Source: a virus
IMG/VR virus record: IMGVR_UViG_3300027806_001283
Span: 1 to 23,034 of that record
Length of the DNA: 23,034 nucleotides
Strand: one strand, 5' to 3'
The first letter of the stretch is position 1; each line of letters opens with the position of its first letter. The translations under genes and the position numbers were made by a program. Positions 5,676-12,294 of this stretch are shown piece by piece. Below the pieces are notes generated by a model. That model was not told where the DNA came from and made no database searches. It was given only the letters and a program-made list of their open reading frames with translations.

Positions 5676-7564
5676 TGTCAAATAAACACACTATAATAAA
5701 ATTAAGAAGAGGGACCGCAGCTGAATGGGCAGCAAGCGAACCACAGCCTGGTGGAGAGATACTAAAACTAGGAGAGCCAGGCTACGAAAAAGATACAAAA
5801 AAGCTAAAAATAGGAGATGGAATAACTCCATGGAATAGTTTACCATATATCGGTGGAGATGGTGGTGATATTGTCATTAATCCAGAAGATATACAAGATA
5901 TTATAGGAAATGGTTTTTTAGTTAGTGGATCAGGCATTAATATATCTTATAATGATAATCTTAATAGTTTAACTATTAGTACATCAGGAGTAAGTTTTGT
6001 TGGTCATAATCATGTTGCCAGCGATATTACTAATTTTAATAGTAGTGTTAGCGGTTTGCTTCCAACCATAAGCAATAGTGGTGATAATAGATTGCTTACT
6101 AGCACAGGTACTAGTACTGGTATTAATGCTGAAAGTAATATAACATTTGATGGCAATCGATTAAATGTTGTAGGGTCTATTAGTGTAGATAATCTTATTT
6201 TAGATAATAATACTATTAGTAGTTCTAGTGGTAATATAATTATTAGCCCCAGCGGAAATGGAGCTTTACAAAGAGATGGTGGTGGAGATCCTAGAGGAAC
6301 TTATGCTGTTGATTGGCAACTAATAAGAGCTAGTGGCAATATGGTTGCTAGTGGAGATGGTAGCGTTATTGGTGGCGGATCAGACAACACTAGTAGCTCT
6401 CCTCGTAGTACCGTTGGTGGAGGAATGAATAATACCAGTAGCGGCTGGTACAGCACCATTAGCGGCGGCAAAAACAACATTACTTCTGGTGAACGTGATA
6501 CTGCAACTAATCGGGCGCAATATGGCCGAAGCACAGTTGGTGGCGGCAGCAACAACACTGCAAGTGGCAACTACAGCGTAGTCGGTGGCGGCGCACAGAA
6601 CAGCGCTAGCAAAACTTATAGCGCTATTACCGGAGGCAAAAACAATACTGCCAGCGGCCAATACAGCGTGATCAATGGCGGAAGAGATAATGTTGCCACC
6701 AACTGGTTCAGCGCAGTTGGTGGAGGAAATAATAATACCGCTAGTGGTTCTGATCCGACGCTTAGCTTCTGTGGTAGGGCCACAGTTGGAGGAGGAGATA
6801 ATAACTCTGCCACTGCCAATTTCAGTACAATCGGCGGCGGCTTGAACAATACCGCCAGCGGCGGTGGCGGCACTATCGGTGGGGGCGGTGTTAACACAGC
6901 CGCCGCAGAATGCGCCACCGTAGGTGGCGGCTCATTTAACACCGCCAGCGGCTGGTACAGCACCGTTGGCGGCGGTACCAACAACACCGCTAGCGGCAAC
7001 TACAGCGTAGTCGGCGGCGGCTCATTTAACGTCGCCGCGGGAACTGGCAGCGCAGTCAGCGGCGGATTCAACAACACCGCAAGCGGTTACTACAGTTCAG
7101 TCAATGGTGGTCTTAATGCTGTCGCAGACCGTTTTGGTATGGAAGCAAACTCTGCTGGATCATTCGCAAATAATGGGGACGCCCAACGTGTGGATTTTGT
7201 TTTACGAAATATTACCTCAAGCAATACTGCTACCACATTATTTTTAGATGGAAGTAGTATTCAATTAACTATACCATCTGGTAAAGCACTATTTGCTACA
7301 ATAAATATCGCTGGTATTATTAATGGCGGTAGCAAAGCTGTTCATTGTATTCGTAAAGTTGCGATCAAGAATGAAGATGGAACAACCAGTTTGATTGGCA
7401 CCGTAAGTACGCTTGGCACAGATATTAAAGATGATATAGCTTATGATGTAGAGATTACTGCCGATAACTCAAATAGCGCACTACAGATAAATGTAACTGG
7501 TAAAGATGAAGAAACTATACGATGGGTTGCTCATGTTGAGGGTGTTGAGATCTCCTATGGCTAA
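5675..7564 (+). CDS. Tail fibre/adhesin with Mtd_N-like domain and beta-roll repeats
   Basis: A 629-residue modular fibre. Residues 5-60 (IIKLRRGTAAEWAA, GEPGYEKDTKKLKIGDG, WNSLPYI) match the N-terminal domain of phage major tropism determinant (Mtd_N), a virion-attachment module. Residues 108-130 carry an H-x-H motif (H111/H113) and the FNSSVSGLLP cassette shared with the 799-residue fibre. Residues 233-488 hold fifteen full repeats of about 15 residues plus a partial one, consensus GGG-x-NNTASG-x-YS-x-V, like YadA-head/left-handed beta-roll repeats. The C-terminus (about 489-629; LFLDGSSIQLTIPSGKA, ETIRWVAHVEGVEI) resembles a domain common in phage and bacterial surface proteins. It probably binds the host surface at the fibre tip. 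The repeat DNA is far more G+C-rich than its surroundings. Confidence 0.9.
   Translation: MSNKHTIIKLRRGTAAEWAASEPQPGGEILKLGEPGYEKDTKKLKIGDGITPWNSLPYIGGDGGDIVINPEDIQDIIGNGFLVSGSGINISYNDNLNSLTISTSGVSFVGHNHVASDITNFNSSVSGLLPTISNSGDNRLLTSTGTSTGINAESNITFDGNRLNVVGSISVDNLILDNNTISSSSGNIIISPSGNGALQRDGGGDPRGTYAVDWQLIRASGNMVASGDGSVIGGGSDNTSSSPRSTVGGGMNNTSSGWYSTISGGKNNITSGERDTATNRAQYGRSTVGGGSNNTASGNYSVVGGGAQNSASKTYSAITGGKNNTASGQYSVINGGRDNVATNWFSAVGGGNNNTASGSDPTLSFCGRATVGGGDNNSATANFSTIGGGLNNTASGGGGTIGGGGVNTAAAECATVGGGSFNTASGWYSTVGGGTNNTASGNYSVVGGGSFNVAAGTGSAVSGGFNNTASGYYSSVNGGLNAVADRFGMEANSAGSFANNGDAQRVDFVLRNITSSNTATTLFLDGSSIQLTIPSGKALFATINIAGIINGGSKAVHCIRKVAIKNEDGTTSLIGTVSTLGTDIKDDIAYDVEITADNSNSALQINVTGKDEETIRWVAHVEGVEISYG
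6371..7138 (+). repeat. G+C-rich 45-bp coding repeats (beta-roll)
   Basis: The stretch encodes fifteen full units of the GGG-x-NNTASG pattern and a partial sixteenth; units 3 and 8 carry insertions of 11 and 8 residues. Counted directly, 6901-7020 is 79/120 G+C (66%), against 15/60 (25%) at 20881-20940. Near-identical DNA recurs, for example GGCGGCTCATTTAAC at 6926-6940 and 7016-7030, exactly two units apart. This favours expansion or contraction by recombination. Long antisense open frames here are by-products of the repeat composition. Confidence 0.9.
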
Positions 7565-7638
7565 ACAATTAGTTTAGAAGAATTCAATAATATCGACTTA
7601 GCACTTTGAAAAATTTTTTTTGATTCTATCATATACAT

Positions 7639-8439
7639 ATGAAAAACTTTTATTATATTAGCGGCCTACCTCGTTCCGGTAGCACATTATTGTGCAATAT
7701 ATTAGCTCAAAACAATAATTTATTTGTTAGCAAAGCTACTAGTGGATGTCATGATATTTTATTTAATGTAAGAAATCAATGGGACAGATTAATTGAACAT
7801 CAGGCCGAAGGCGTTGATTATAATCAGCTCAAAAGAGTATTACAAAACATATTAAATAGCTATCATTCAACAGATAAAAATATTATTATTGATAAAGGAC
7901 GAGGATGGCTAAGTTTAATAGAAATGATAGAGTTTATAACGGGCCAAACTCCCAAAATTATTGTACCAGTACGAAATCTTTCTGAAATATTAAGTAGTTT
8001 TGAAAAATTGTGGCGCAAAAGCACAGGATTCTCTCAGTGGAATTTTGAACAAAGCGATTATTTTAAAGCCCAAACAGTAGAAGGACGATGTGATATTTGG
8101 TCAAATTCATCTCAACCAGTTGGATTGGCCTATAATAGAGTTAAAGATGCTATTAGTAGGGGTTATGGTGATAAATTATTGTTTTTAGAATTTGATGAAC
8201 TTACCTCAAATCCGTCTCATAGCTTAAAAAGAGTGTATGATTATCTAGACGTACCATATTTCCAACATAATTTTAATAATGTTGAGCAATATACAAAAGA
8301 AGATGATGAAGGAGTTCATAGAATTCCAAATCTACATTCTATAAGACCACAAATTTTGCCAGTTCCTCATGATAGTAATAAGATACTAGGGCAGTTCCTA
8401 GTACAAAAATATAGCAACCAAGAAATATGGAGAAATTAA
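7639..8439 (+). CDS. Sulfotransferase family protein
   Basis: A 266-residue protein with a PAPS-dependent sulfotransferase architecture. The N-terminal strand-loop-helix YISGLPRSGSTLL (residues 6-18) is the 5'-phosphosulfate loop. VPVRNLSEILSSF (109-121) fits the 3'-phosphate-binding region. LEFDELTSNPSHSLKRVYDYL is the usual C-terminal helix preceding the final loop. The enzyme would transfer sulfate from PAPS to a glycan or protein; the acceptor cannot be told from sequence. It lies between fibre and tail-region genes, so modifying a host surface glycan or a virion protein is a reasonable guess. No Shine-Dalgarno is visible before this ATG. A TTGAAA at 7606-7611 with a weak TCATAT 17 bases later may be a promoter. 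A 6-base stem-loop (7561-7577) overlaps the upstream stop codon. Confidence 0.85.
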   Translation: MKNFYYISGLPRSGSTLLCNILAQNNNLFVSKATSGCHDILFNVRNQWDRLIEHQAEGVDYNQLKRVLQNILNSYHSTDKNIIIDKGRGWLSLIEMIEFITGQTPKIIVPVRNLSEILSSFEKLWRKSTGFSQWNFEQSDYFKAQTVEGRCDIWSNSSQPVGLAYNRVKDAISRGYGDKLLFLEFDELTSNPSHSLKRVYDYLDVPYFQHNFNNVEQYTKEDDEGVHRIPNLHSIRPQILPVPHDSNKILGQFLVQKYSNQEIWRN

Positions 8440-8440
8440 A

Positions 8441-8761
8441 ATGAGTATTCTTAACCAACCATCAGTTCCAGAAGTAGACCCAGCAGTTCGTGCGGCCAAT
8501 ATGCTCAAAAATCAAACTCGTCAAACTTTTCAACAAATGGCAATGGCCTTTAATCAAGGAGCTAATAATTTTTGGAAAAATCCTAGAGCTACTCCAGCAG
8601 AAATTGCTGAGGCTCTTGGGTCTGATGCTAAAGAAGTTTTTGAACTACACGCTAAACTAGGAGCTTTATTATCTAGCGTAAAACCAGAAGCTATCTCAGA
8701 AGGTTCCGGTGTTGTTGGTCAATTCACTATAAATGAAGATGGTACCGTGACTATCTTATAA
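8441..8761 (+). CDS. Conserved tail-region protein, 106 aa
   Basis: A 106-residue soluble protein starting two bases after the sulfotransferase stop, with GGAGA at 8428-8432 as ribosome site. It has an N-terminal Pro-rich leader (NQPSVPEVDPAVRAA), a helical middle with FNQGANNFWKNP and TPAEIAEALGSDAKEVFELH, and a short C-terminal beta segment (VVGQFTINEDGTVTIL). I recall similar small proteins next to tail genes in aquatic phages, but no function is known to me. The EIAEALG segment reads like a short helix-turn-helix but is also consistent with a packing motif. A structural or assembly role is inferred from context only. The 108 bases that follow hold no gene; a short inverted repeat (GATCT at 8791-8795, AGATC at 8801-8805) and a promoter-like motif are all I see. 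Confidence 0.75.
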   Translation: MSILNQPSVPEVDPAVRAANMLKNQTRQTFQQMAMAFNQGANNFWKNPRATPAEIAEALGSDAKEVFELHAKLGALLSSVKPEAISEGSGVVGQFTINEDGTVTIL

Positions 8762-8822
8762 ACAGATAGTCCAAATATCAATTTAAATGAGATCTAATTG
8801 AGATCGTTGAAGGATCTGTATT

Positions 8823-8838
8823 GGTGTATATAAATATA
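8823..8838 (+). promoter_or_regulatory. Candidate late-promoter motif, best match
   Basis: GGTGTATATAAATATA lies in the 108-base gap, 47 bases before the ATG at 8870. It contains both GGTGTATA and TATAAATA, the consensus of T4-type late promoters. Of all copies this one most resembles a bona fide promoter and would drive the membrane-protein/peptidase operon. Confidence 0.5.
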
Positions 8839-8869
8839 TTGCATATCATCATTATCTAGAGATAATATT

Positions 8870-9202
8870 ATGATAAAACCCGGCTATAAAACGAGTGAAT
8901 TTTGGTTTACTCTGGTAAGTTTTATATTTAGTGGAGCTTTTTTATTAGGAGTAATTAGCAATAATTCTCAAAAAGAAGATCTTATAGCAGAAACTAGCAA
9001 GGGTCTAGAAGCTCTTATACTAATCATAGGCCAACTAGCAGTTTTATTTAGATATATAAAAGGACGTAATGAAATTAAAAAAATTGTTTCAGAAAATAAT
9101 AACGAATTGATAAAACAACAAGAGCCAATTAAGATAACTAGGAGAAAAAATAATGTCAAGTCAAGATCTAATAAAACTCGAAGTAGAAAAACTAATAAAT
9201 AA
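8870..9202 (+). CDS. Holin-like two-helix membrane protein
   Basis: A 110-residue protein with a short N-terminal tail (MIKPGYKTSEFW), two hydrophobic segments (about residues 13-29 and 46-62) and a highly basic C-terminal tail (ITRRKNNVKSRSNKTRSRKTNK). This size and topology fit class II-type phage holins, and the KPGYKTSEFWFTLV opening is like that of proteins annotated as holin in other phages. If so, it would permeabilise the inner membrane at lysis. No experiment-grade signature exists, and a non-holin membrane role is possible. It heads an overlapping gene chain and is preceded by the best candidate promoter motif. Its last 50 bases also encode the start of the next gene. Confidence 0.7.
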   Translation: MIKPGYKTSEFWFTLVSFIFSGAFLLGVISNNSQKEDLIAETSKGLEALILIIGQLAVLFRYIKGRNEIKKIVSENNNELIKQQEPIKITRRKNNVKSRSNKTRSRKTNK

Positions 9203-9539
9203 TAGTAAAGATAAATTTAAAGAAGTTCAGCGATTCGCTCTTGCTGAAGCGTGGAAACTTTTGCAATTAACTACCGCTAGTATTGTACAAATAATAGAAG
9301 CTATTGGAAATGACTTAAGTGGACCTGATAAAAAAACATTAGCAATGGATCTTCTCAATGGTTTTTATGATAAAATATTTTTAATAATAGATATCCCATT
9401 TGTTCCAAACATGATAGAACCTATTATACATAGGTACATCAAAAATATACTCATGATCATGGTGAGTGCTACTATTGATGCTACCGTTACAATTTTTAGA
9501 AATACTGGTGTTTTTATTAAAAGAGAGGCCGGAATATGA
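9153..9539 (+). CDS. Hypothetical phage protein with hydrophobic helices, 128 aa
   Basis: The start at 9153 is well supported by GGAG at 9141-9144, which puts the gene 50 bases inside its upstream neighbour in a different frame. The protein has a charged helical N-terminus (residues 1-30), a mid-region with DKKTLAMDLLNGFYDKIFLIIDIPFVP, and an amphipathic to hydrophobic helix (NILMIMVSATIDATVTIF, about 98-115). I recall proteins with this arrangement between holin-like genes in other phages, without known function. It is probably membrane-associated and part of the same lysis or envelope module. Confidence in the gene is good and in any function low. Confidence 0.75.
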   Translation: MSSQDLIKLEVEKLINNSKDKFKEVQRFALAEAWKLLQLTTASIVQIIEAIGNDLSGPDKKTLAMDLLNGFYDKIFLIIDIPFVPNMIEPIIHRYIKNILMIMVSATIDATVTIFRNTGVFIKREAGI

Positions 9540-9910
9540 ATTACGCAGAAAGTTTTGAACAATTTGCAAGTAAAGTTGGTCCAATGGATTTGGCCTTATA
9601 TGCTGGTGTTGGTATAGTATTGTGGGTATTATTTAAGGATAAATTAAGTCCAGCACAACAGTTCTTGGGTGGATTAGTAGAAAAACTGAAGAACGTTTCT
9701 CCACTAAAACCCATAACTCCTGTAGCAGTAGTAGTGCCAAATGTTAAACCTGTGGTTACAAGCAAAGAAGATATTTTCTTTAAGTTGGTTGTTAGTTGGA
9801 AACAAACAAGAGATTTAGCAAATGAGTGTGGCTGTACAGAAGCGGTAAAGGTTGCTGATCAAATGTTCCCATATTTATCTCCAGTAGTTTGCACAAAGGA
9901 AGAAGTATGA
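9536..9910 (+). CDS. Small single-pass membrane protein, 124 aa
   Basis: The ATG overlaps the preceding TGA (ATGA, 9536-9539), so translation is coupled. The 124-residue product has one hydrophobic segment (about residues 17-32, MDLALYAGVGIVLWVLF), a linker with repeated Pro/Val (PLKPITPVAVVVPNVKPVV) and a C-terminal helical part containing two nearby cysteines (ECGCTEA, plus a later VVCTKEE). The Pro-rich spacer suggests a domain held away from the membrane, as in spanin or energy-transducer proteins. Family not recognised. Confidence 0.72.
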   Translation: MNYAESFEQFASKVGPMDLALYAGVGIVLWVLFKDKLSPAQQFLGGLVEKLKNVSPLKPITPVAVVVPNVKPVVTSKEDIFFKLVVSWKQTRDLANECGCTEAVKVADQMFPYLSPVVCTKEEV

Positions 9911-10392
9911 AAAACTTAGTTCTATCATTAGCCGCTATACTAATCCTGATAGGTTTATTTAAGCCAGACTTATCAAATATTATTAATGTTTCTCCTTCTA
10001 ATAATACTACTGTTGTTGTAGAAAAACCATCTAATGTAGAATTATTAGATGAATGTCAAACCGTAGTTGATGCTCTCAAAGAAAATCAAGATAGAAAAAA
10101 GGATGGGTTAAGACTAGCCTCATTATATAATGATTTAGCTACTTTAATAAGTTTAGATAATGAAGATATGGTAATAAAAAATACCGAAGAGGTTAGACAG
10201 GCTAATAAGTTGGCTGGGGTTATGCTTCAGCTAGATATAAAAGGAAGATATCCAAAATTAGCCAAGGCGACTAACAGCGTTATTGTGGCTAGTTTAGGAG
10301 ATGATAGCTTAATGTTAGACAATAAATTAAGACAACAGGCTGTAGATGGCTTTAAGGCATTAGCATGGGCTTGTAATGAAGGGTCTAAATAA
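9907..10392 (+). CDS. Exported or membrane-anchored helical protein, 161 aa
   Basis: The start at 9907 is preferred over an in-frame ATG at 9889 because it overlaps the upstream TGA as ATGA, is preceded by GGAAG at 9899-9903, and yields a clean signal-anchor: MKNLVLSLAAILILIGLF. There is no lipobox cysteine. The rest (from about residue 40) looks all-helical and acidic, with a single CQTVVDAL cysteine and a final WACNEGSK. It is most likely inserted in the inner membrane with its body outside the cytoplasm. Immediately followed by the C1 peptidase with a one-base overlap (TAATG), so the two may act together, perhaps with this protein as membrane partner. That link is inference. Confidence 0.75.
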   Translation: MKNLVLSLAAILILIGLFKPDLSNIINVSPSNNTTVVVEKPSNVELLDECQTVVDALKENQDRKKDGLRLASLYNDLATLISLDNEDMVIKNTEEVRQANKLAGVMLQLDIKGRYPKLAKATNSVIVASLGDDSLMLDNKLRQQAVDGFKALAWACNEGSK

Positions 10393-11318
10393 TGGCAAGA
10401 TTATCTCCAAAAGAATTATATGATCGATATCGTCAAGGATTTAGTGGTTGTATATTTGAAGAACACATATTTAATAGATTATTAGAAGAATCTAAATATG
10501 CATATTTTGGAGATGGAGCAAAGCGTATTAATGGCAGCGGTAAAGGTAAACTCTCTGTTCCATATAAAAGCGTATTAAAGTTTGATAAAAACCCATATAA
10601 TGAGAGACAAACAACAGGAGACTGTGTAAGTCATGCTACAAGAAATGCTTGTGATATTAGTAGAGCTATAGAAATAGATATTCATAGAGAAAGAGAAAGT
10701 TGGATAGCACGAGGCGCTACCGAAGGAATTTATGGTGCTCGCGGATGGGCTGGTCAAGGCATGAGTTGTGCTAGAGCAGCAGAATTTGTAAGTAAAATTG
10801 GTGGGATATTAGTAAGAAAAGATTATAAAGGAATTGTAGATCTAACTAAATATAATGGTAATTTGGGGGCAGGATGGGGAGGTAGGGGTTTACCTGACAA
10901 AGTAATAGATCTTGCTAATGACCATCAAATAAAAACGGTTAGTCTTGTAAAAACAATAGAAGAAGCACGAGACGCATTAGCTAACGGTTATGGATTAGCG
11001 GTGTGTTCTAGTTATGGCTTCAGTAACACAAGAGATAAAAAGGGATTTGCTAAAGTTAGTGGAAGTTGGGCCCATGCTATGGCATGGATAGCTTGTGATG
11101 ATACTAGTGGAGATTTAAGTTTTTTGGTACAAAACTCTTGGGGTAAATGGAATGATGGTGGTCATCCAGAATGGGGTCCAGTTCCAGACGGATCTTTTTT
11201 AATTCATAGTGATGTTGCCGCAGGTATGTTGGCCCAAAATGGTGCCTATGCTTTTAGCAATTTTGATGGCTTTCCTGTTCAAAAATTACCAGATTACGGG
11301 TTTGATAGTTACCTATAA
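10392..11318 (+). CDS. Papain-like (family C1) cysteine peptidase
   Basis: A 308-residue protein with the three papain catalytic blocks in order. QTTGDCVSHA gives the nucleophile Cys78 with Gln73 nearby as a likely oxyanion residue. SGSWAHAMAWIACDD gives His228. FLVQNSWGKWNDG gives Asn248, the QNSWG signature being highly characteristic. It has no pro-domain of usual length (only about 70 residues before the active site) and no signal peptide, so it is either cytoplasmic, virion-borne, or released by the holin-like protein. Roles could be cleaving host or virion proteins, or cutting peptide bonds in the cell wall as an unconventional endolysin. Context among membrane proteins supports an envelope role without proving it. 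AAGGG at 10379-10383 is the ribosome site. Confidence 0.88.
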   Translation: MARLSPKELYDRYRQGFSGCIFEEHIFNRLLEESKYAYFGDGAKRINGSGKGKLSVPYKSVLKFDKNPYNERQTTGDCVSHATRNACDISRAIEIDIHRERESWIARGATEGIYGARGWAGQGMSCARAAEFVSKIGGILVRKDYKGIVDLTKYNGNLGAGWGGRGLPDKVIDLANDHQIKTVSLVKTIEEARDALANGYGLAVCSSYGFSNTRDKKGFAKVSGSWAHAMAWIACDDTSGDLSFLVQNSWGKWNDGGHPEWGPVPDGSFLIHSDVAAGMLAQNGAYAFSNFDGFPVQKLPDYGFDSYL

Positions 11319-11324
11319 TTCTTT

Positions 11325-11340
11325 GGTGTATAGTAATATA
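11325..11340 (+). promoter_or_regulatory. Candidate late-promoter motif
   Basis: GGTGTATAGTAATATA falls in the short gap after the peptidase gene, 30 bases before the ATG at 11355. It is an exact GGTGTATA copy, with closer spacing to the start than the others. Confidence 0.45.
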
Positions 11341-11354
11341 CTGGAGATATTATA

Positions 11355-11516
11355 ATGAGACTATTAGATAAAATAGCTTTACAAAGATTAATTTCTTTAA
11401 TATTAAATTTTATACTAGCAGTACTAAAATTAGTAGTACCAAAAACTACAGAAGATATTCTTAAGCCAGTTGAAGAACGACGCAAATGGATTCCTCGCTG
11501 GAGAAAAAGAAAATGA
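11355..11516 (+). CDS. 53-aa hydrophobic/basic small protein
   Basis: A short gene with a strong context: GGAG at 11343-11346 eight bases before the ATG, a candidate promoter motif upstream, and a TGA that overlaps the next start (ATGA, 11513-11516). The product begins MRLLDKIALQ, has a hydrophobic helix at about residues 11-29 (RLISLILNFILAVLKLVVP) and ends in a very basic, Trp-containing tail (ERRKWIPRWRKRK). It could be a small membrane-active peptide. It is amphipathic and cationic enough to disturb membranes, but that is inference; no family is known to me. Confidence 0.7.
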   Translation: MRLLDKIALQRLISLILNFILAVLKLVVPKTTEDILKPVEERRKWIPRWRKRK

Positions 11517-11905
11517 AATTTATATCAGTAGTACTTTTAGCATCATTATGTTTTTATGGATCTAGATATGAAGGATCAACAATAGCTTCTGTTGTATTGG
11601 CTGGTGGTATTATTAAGTCTACTCATATAGAACAACCAGAAGTAAAATATAAAAGAAAAAACTGTCCAGTATGCAAAGGTACCGGTAAGTATTTAAGTGG
11701 AGATGGTATCAAAATGGTAGATTGTGGTTATTGTGAAGATGAAAAACCTAAAAAAGAATCGACCCCACCACCTATTCAAACCAAAGAAATTATTCATCCG
11801 CCCATAATGCTTCACCAAGCACCTTATTGTGACGGTCCAGAGTGTAAAATTAAATCCGGCAATCCTTCATCATTACCAGTATATAGAAAAAGGCTCTTAA
11901 GATGA
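11513..11905 (+). CDS. Exported protein with DnaJ-like zinc knuckle, 130 aa
   Basis: The start at 11513 overlaps the preceding TGA and has GGAG at 11500-11503; an ATG at 11486 in the same frame would lie inside the upstream gene without such a site. The N-terminus (MKFISVVLLASLCFYG) looks like a signal peptide or anchor. Residues 51-74 hold CPVCKGTGKYLSGDG and DCGYC, giving the C-x2-C-x-G-x-G ... C-x2-C pattern of DnaJ zinc fingers; two more cysteines follow at 106 and 111. A Pro-rich linker (TPPPIQTKEIIHPP) precedes them. Zinc binding is probable and the partner unknown. A DnaJ-type knuckle on an exported phage protein is unusual; a bare redox or scaffold role is also possible. Confidence 0.75.
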   Translation: MKFISVVLLASLCFYGSRYEGSTIASVVLAGGIIKSTHIEQPEVKYKRKNCPVCKGTGKYLSGDGIKMVDCGYCEDEKPKKESTPPPIQTKEIIHPPIMLHQAPYCDGPECKIKSGNPSSLPVYRKRLLR

Positions 11906-12294
11906 ATGATCCTAAATTAAATGCTATAGCGTCTAAAGTACTAGTCAAAGCTGGCATATCAGAAGATCAAAAATTTGGTAGCGTAATAGCTATCTTAATG
12001 ATTATCAGTATTATTTTAACAGTGATTAGAGTTTTACAAGAATGCAATAAAAATAAATTACCAAGTAACTGCTCGTCATCTGATAAATATGAATTATATG
12101 GACAAGAAATAAAAGAATATAGTTTGCGCAGAGGATGGTTTACAAAAATGAGAATTAAAAAAATATTACGCCAAAAACTTAATCAAGAAGAATATGAAAA
12201 ATATGGTTTGGCGCTTGTTAGCGCCTTGTTAGATACTGGAGAAAATTTAAATAATCAAGAAGTTATATGCTTAGTGGAGGCAGCAAATGTTTAA
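11902..12294 (+). CDS. Single-pass membrane protein, 130 aa
   Basis: Coupled to the upstream gene by ATGA (11902-11905). A 130-residue protein with a hydrophobic segment at about residues 26-44 (GSVIAILMIISIILTVIRVL), then a short Cys-containing stretch (ECNKNKLPSNCSSS) and a basic helical C-terminal half (RRGWFTKMRIKKILRQKL, NQEEYEKYGLALVSALL). It looks like an inner-membrane protein with a helical domain on one side. I do not recognise the family. Its last eight bases overlap the start of the GlsB-like gene. Confidence 0.72.
   Translation: MNDPKLNAIASKVLVKAGISEDQKFGSVIAILMIISIILTVIRVLQECNKNKLPSNCSSSDKYELYGQEIKEYSLRRGWFTKMRIKKILRQKLNQEEYEKYGLALVSALLDTGENLNNQEVICLVEAANV

Noticed and set aside
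6301-6999. Long open frames on the - strand opposite the fibre repeats
   Set aside because: They arise from the periodic G+C-rich 45-base repeats, have Pro/Leu- or Ala/Val-monotonous translations and no ribosome sites.
6371-7138. CRISPR-like array from regular 45-base spacing
   Set aside because: The repeats are coding, in frame and degenerate, with no unique spacers.
5675-7564. Diversity-generating retroelement target, because of the Mtd_N-like N-terminus
   Set aside because: No reverse transcriptase or template repeat is visible, and the C-terminal part is a beta-roll plus another domain, not a C-type-lectin variable region.
8788-8805. GATCT/AGATC inverted repeat as a terminator after the 106-aa gene
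   Set aside because: Only a 5-base stem with no following T run; too weak to call.
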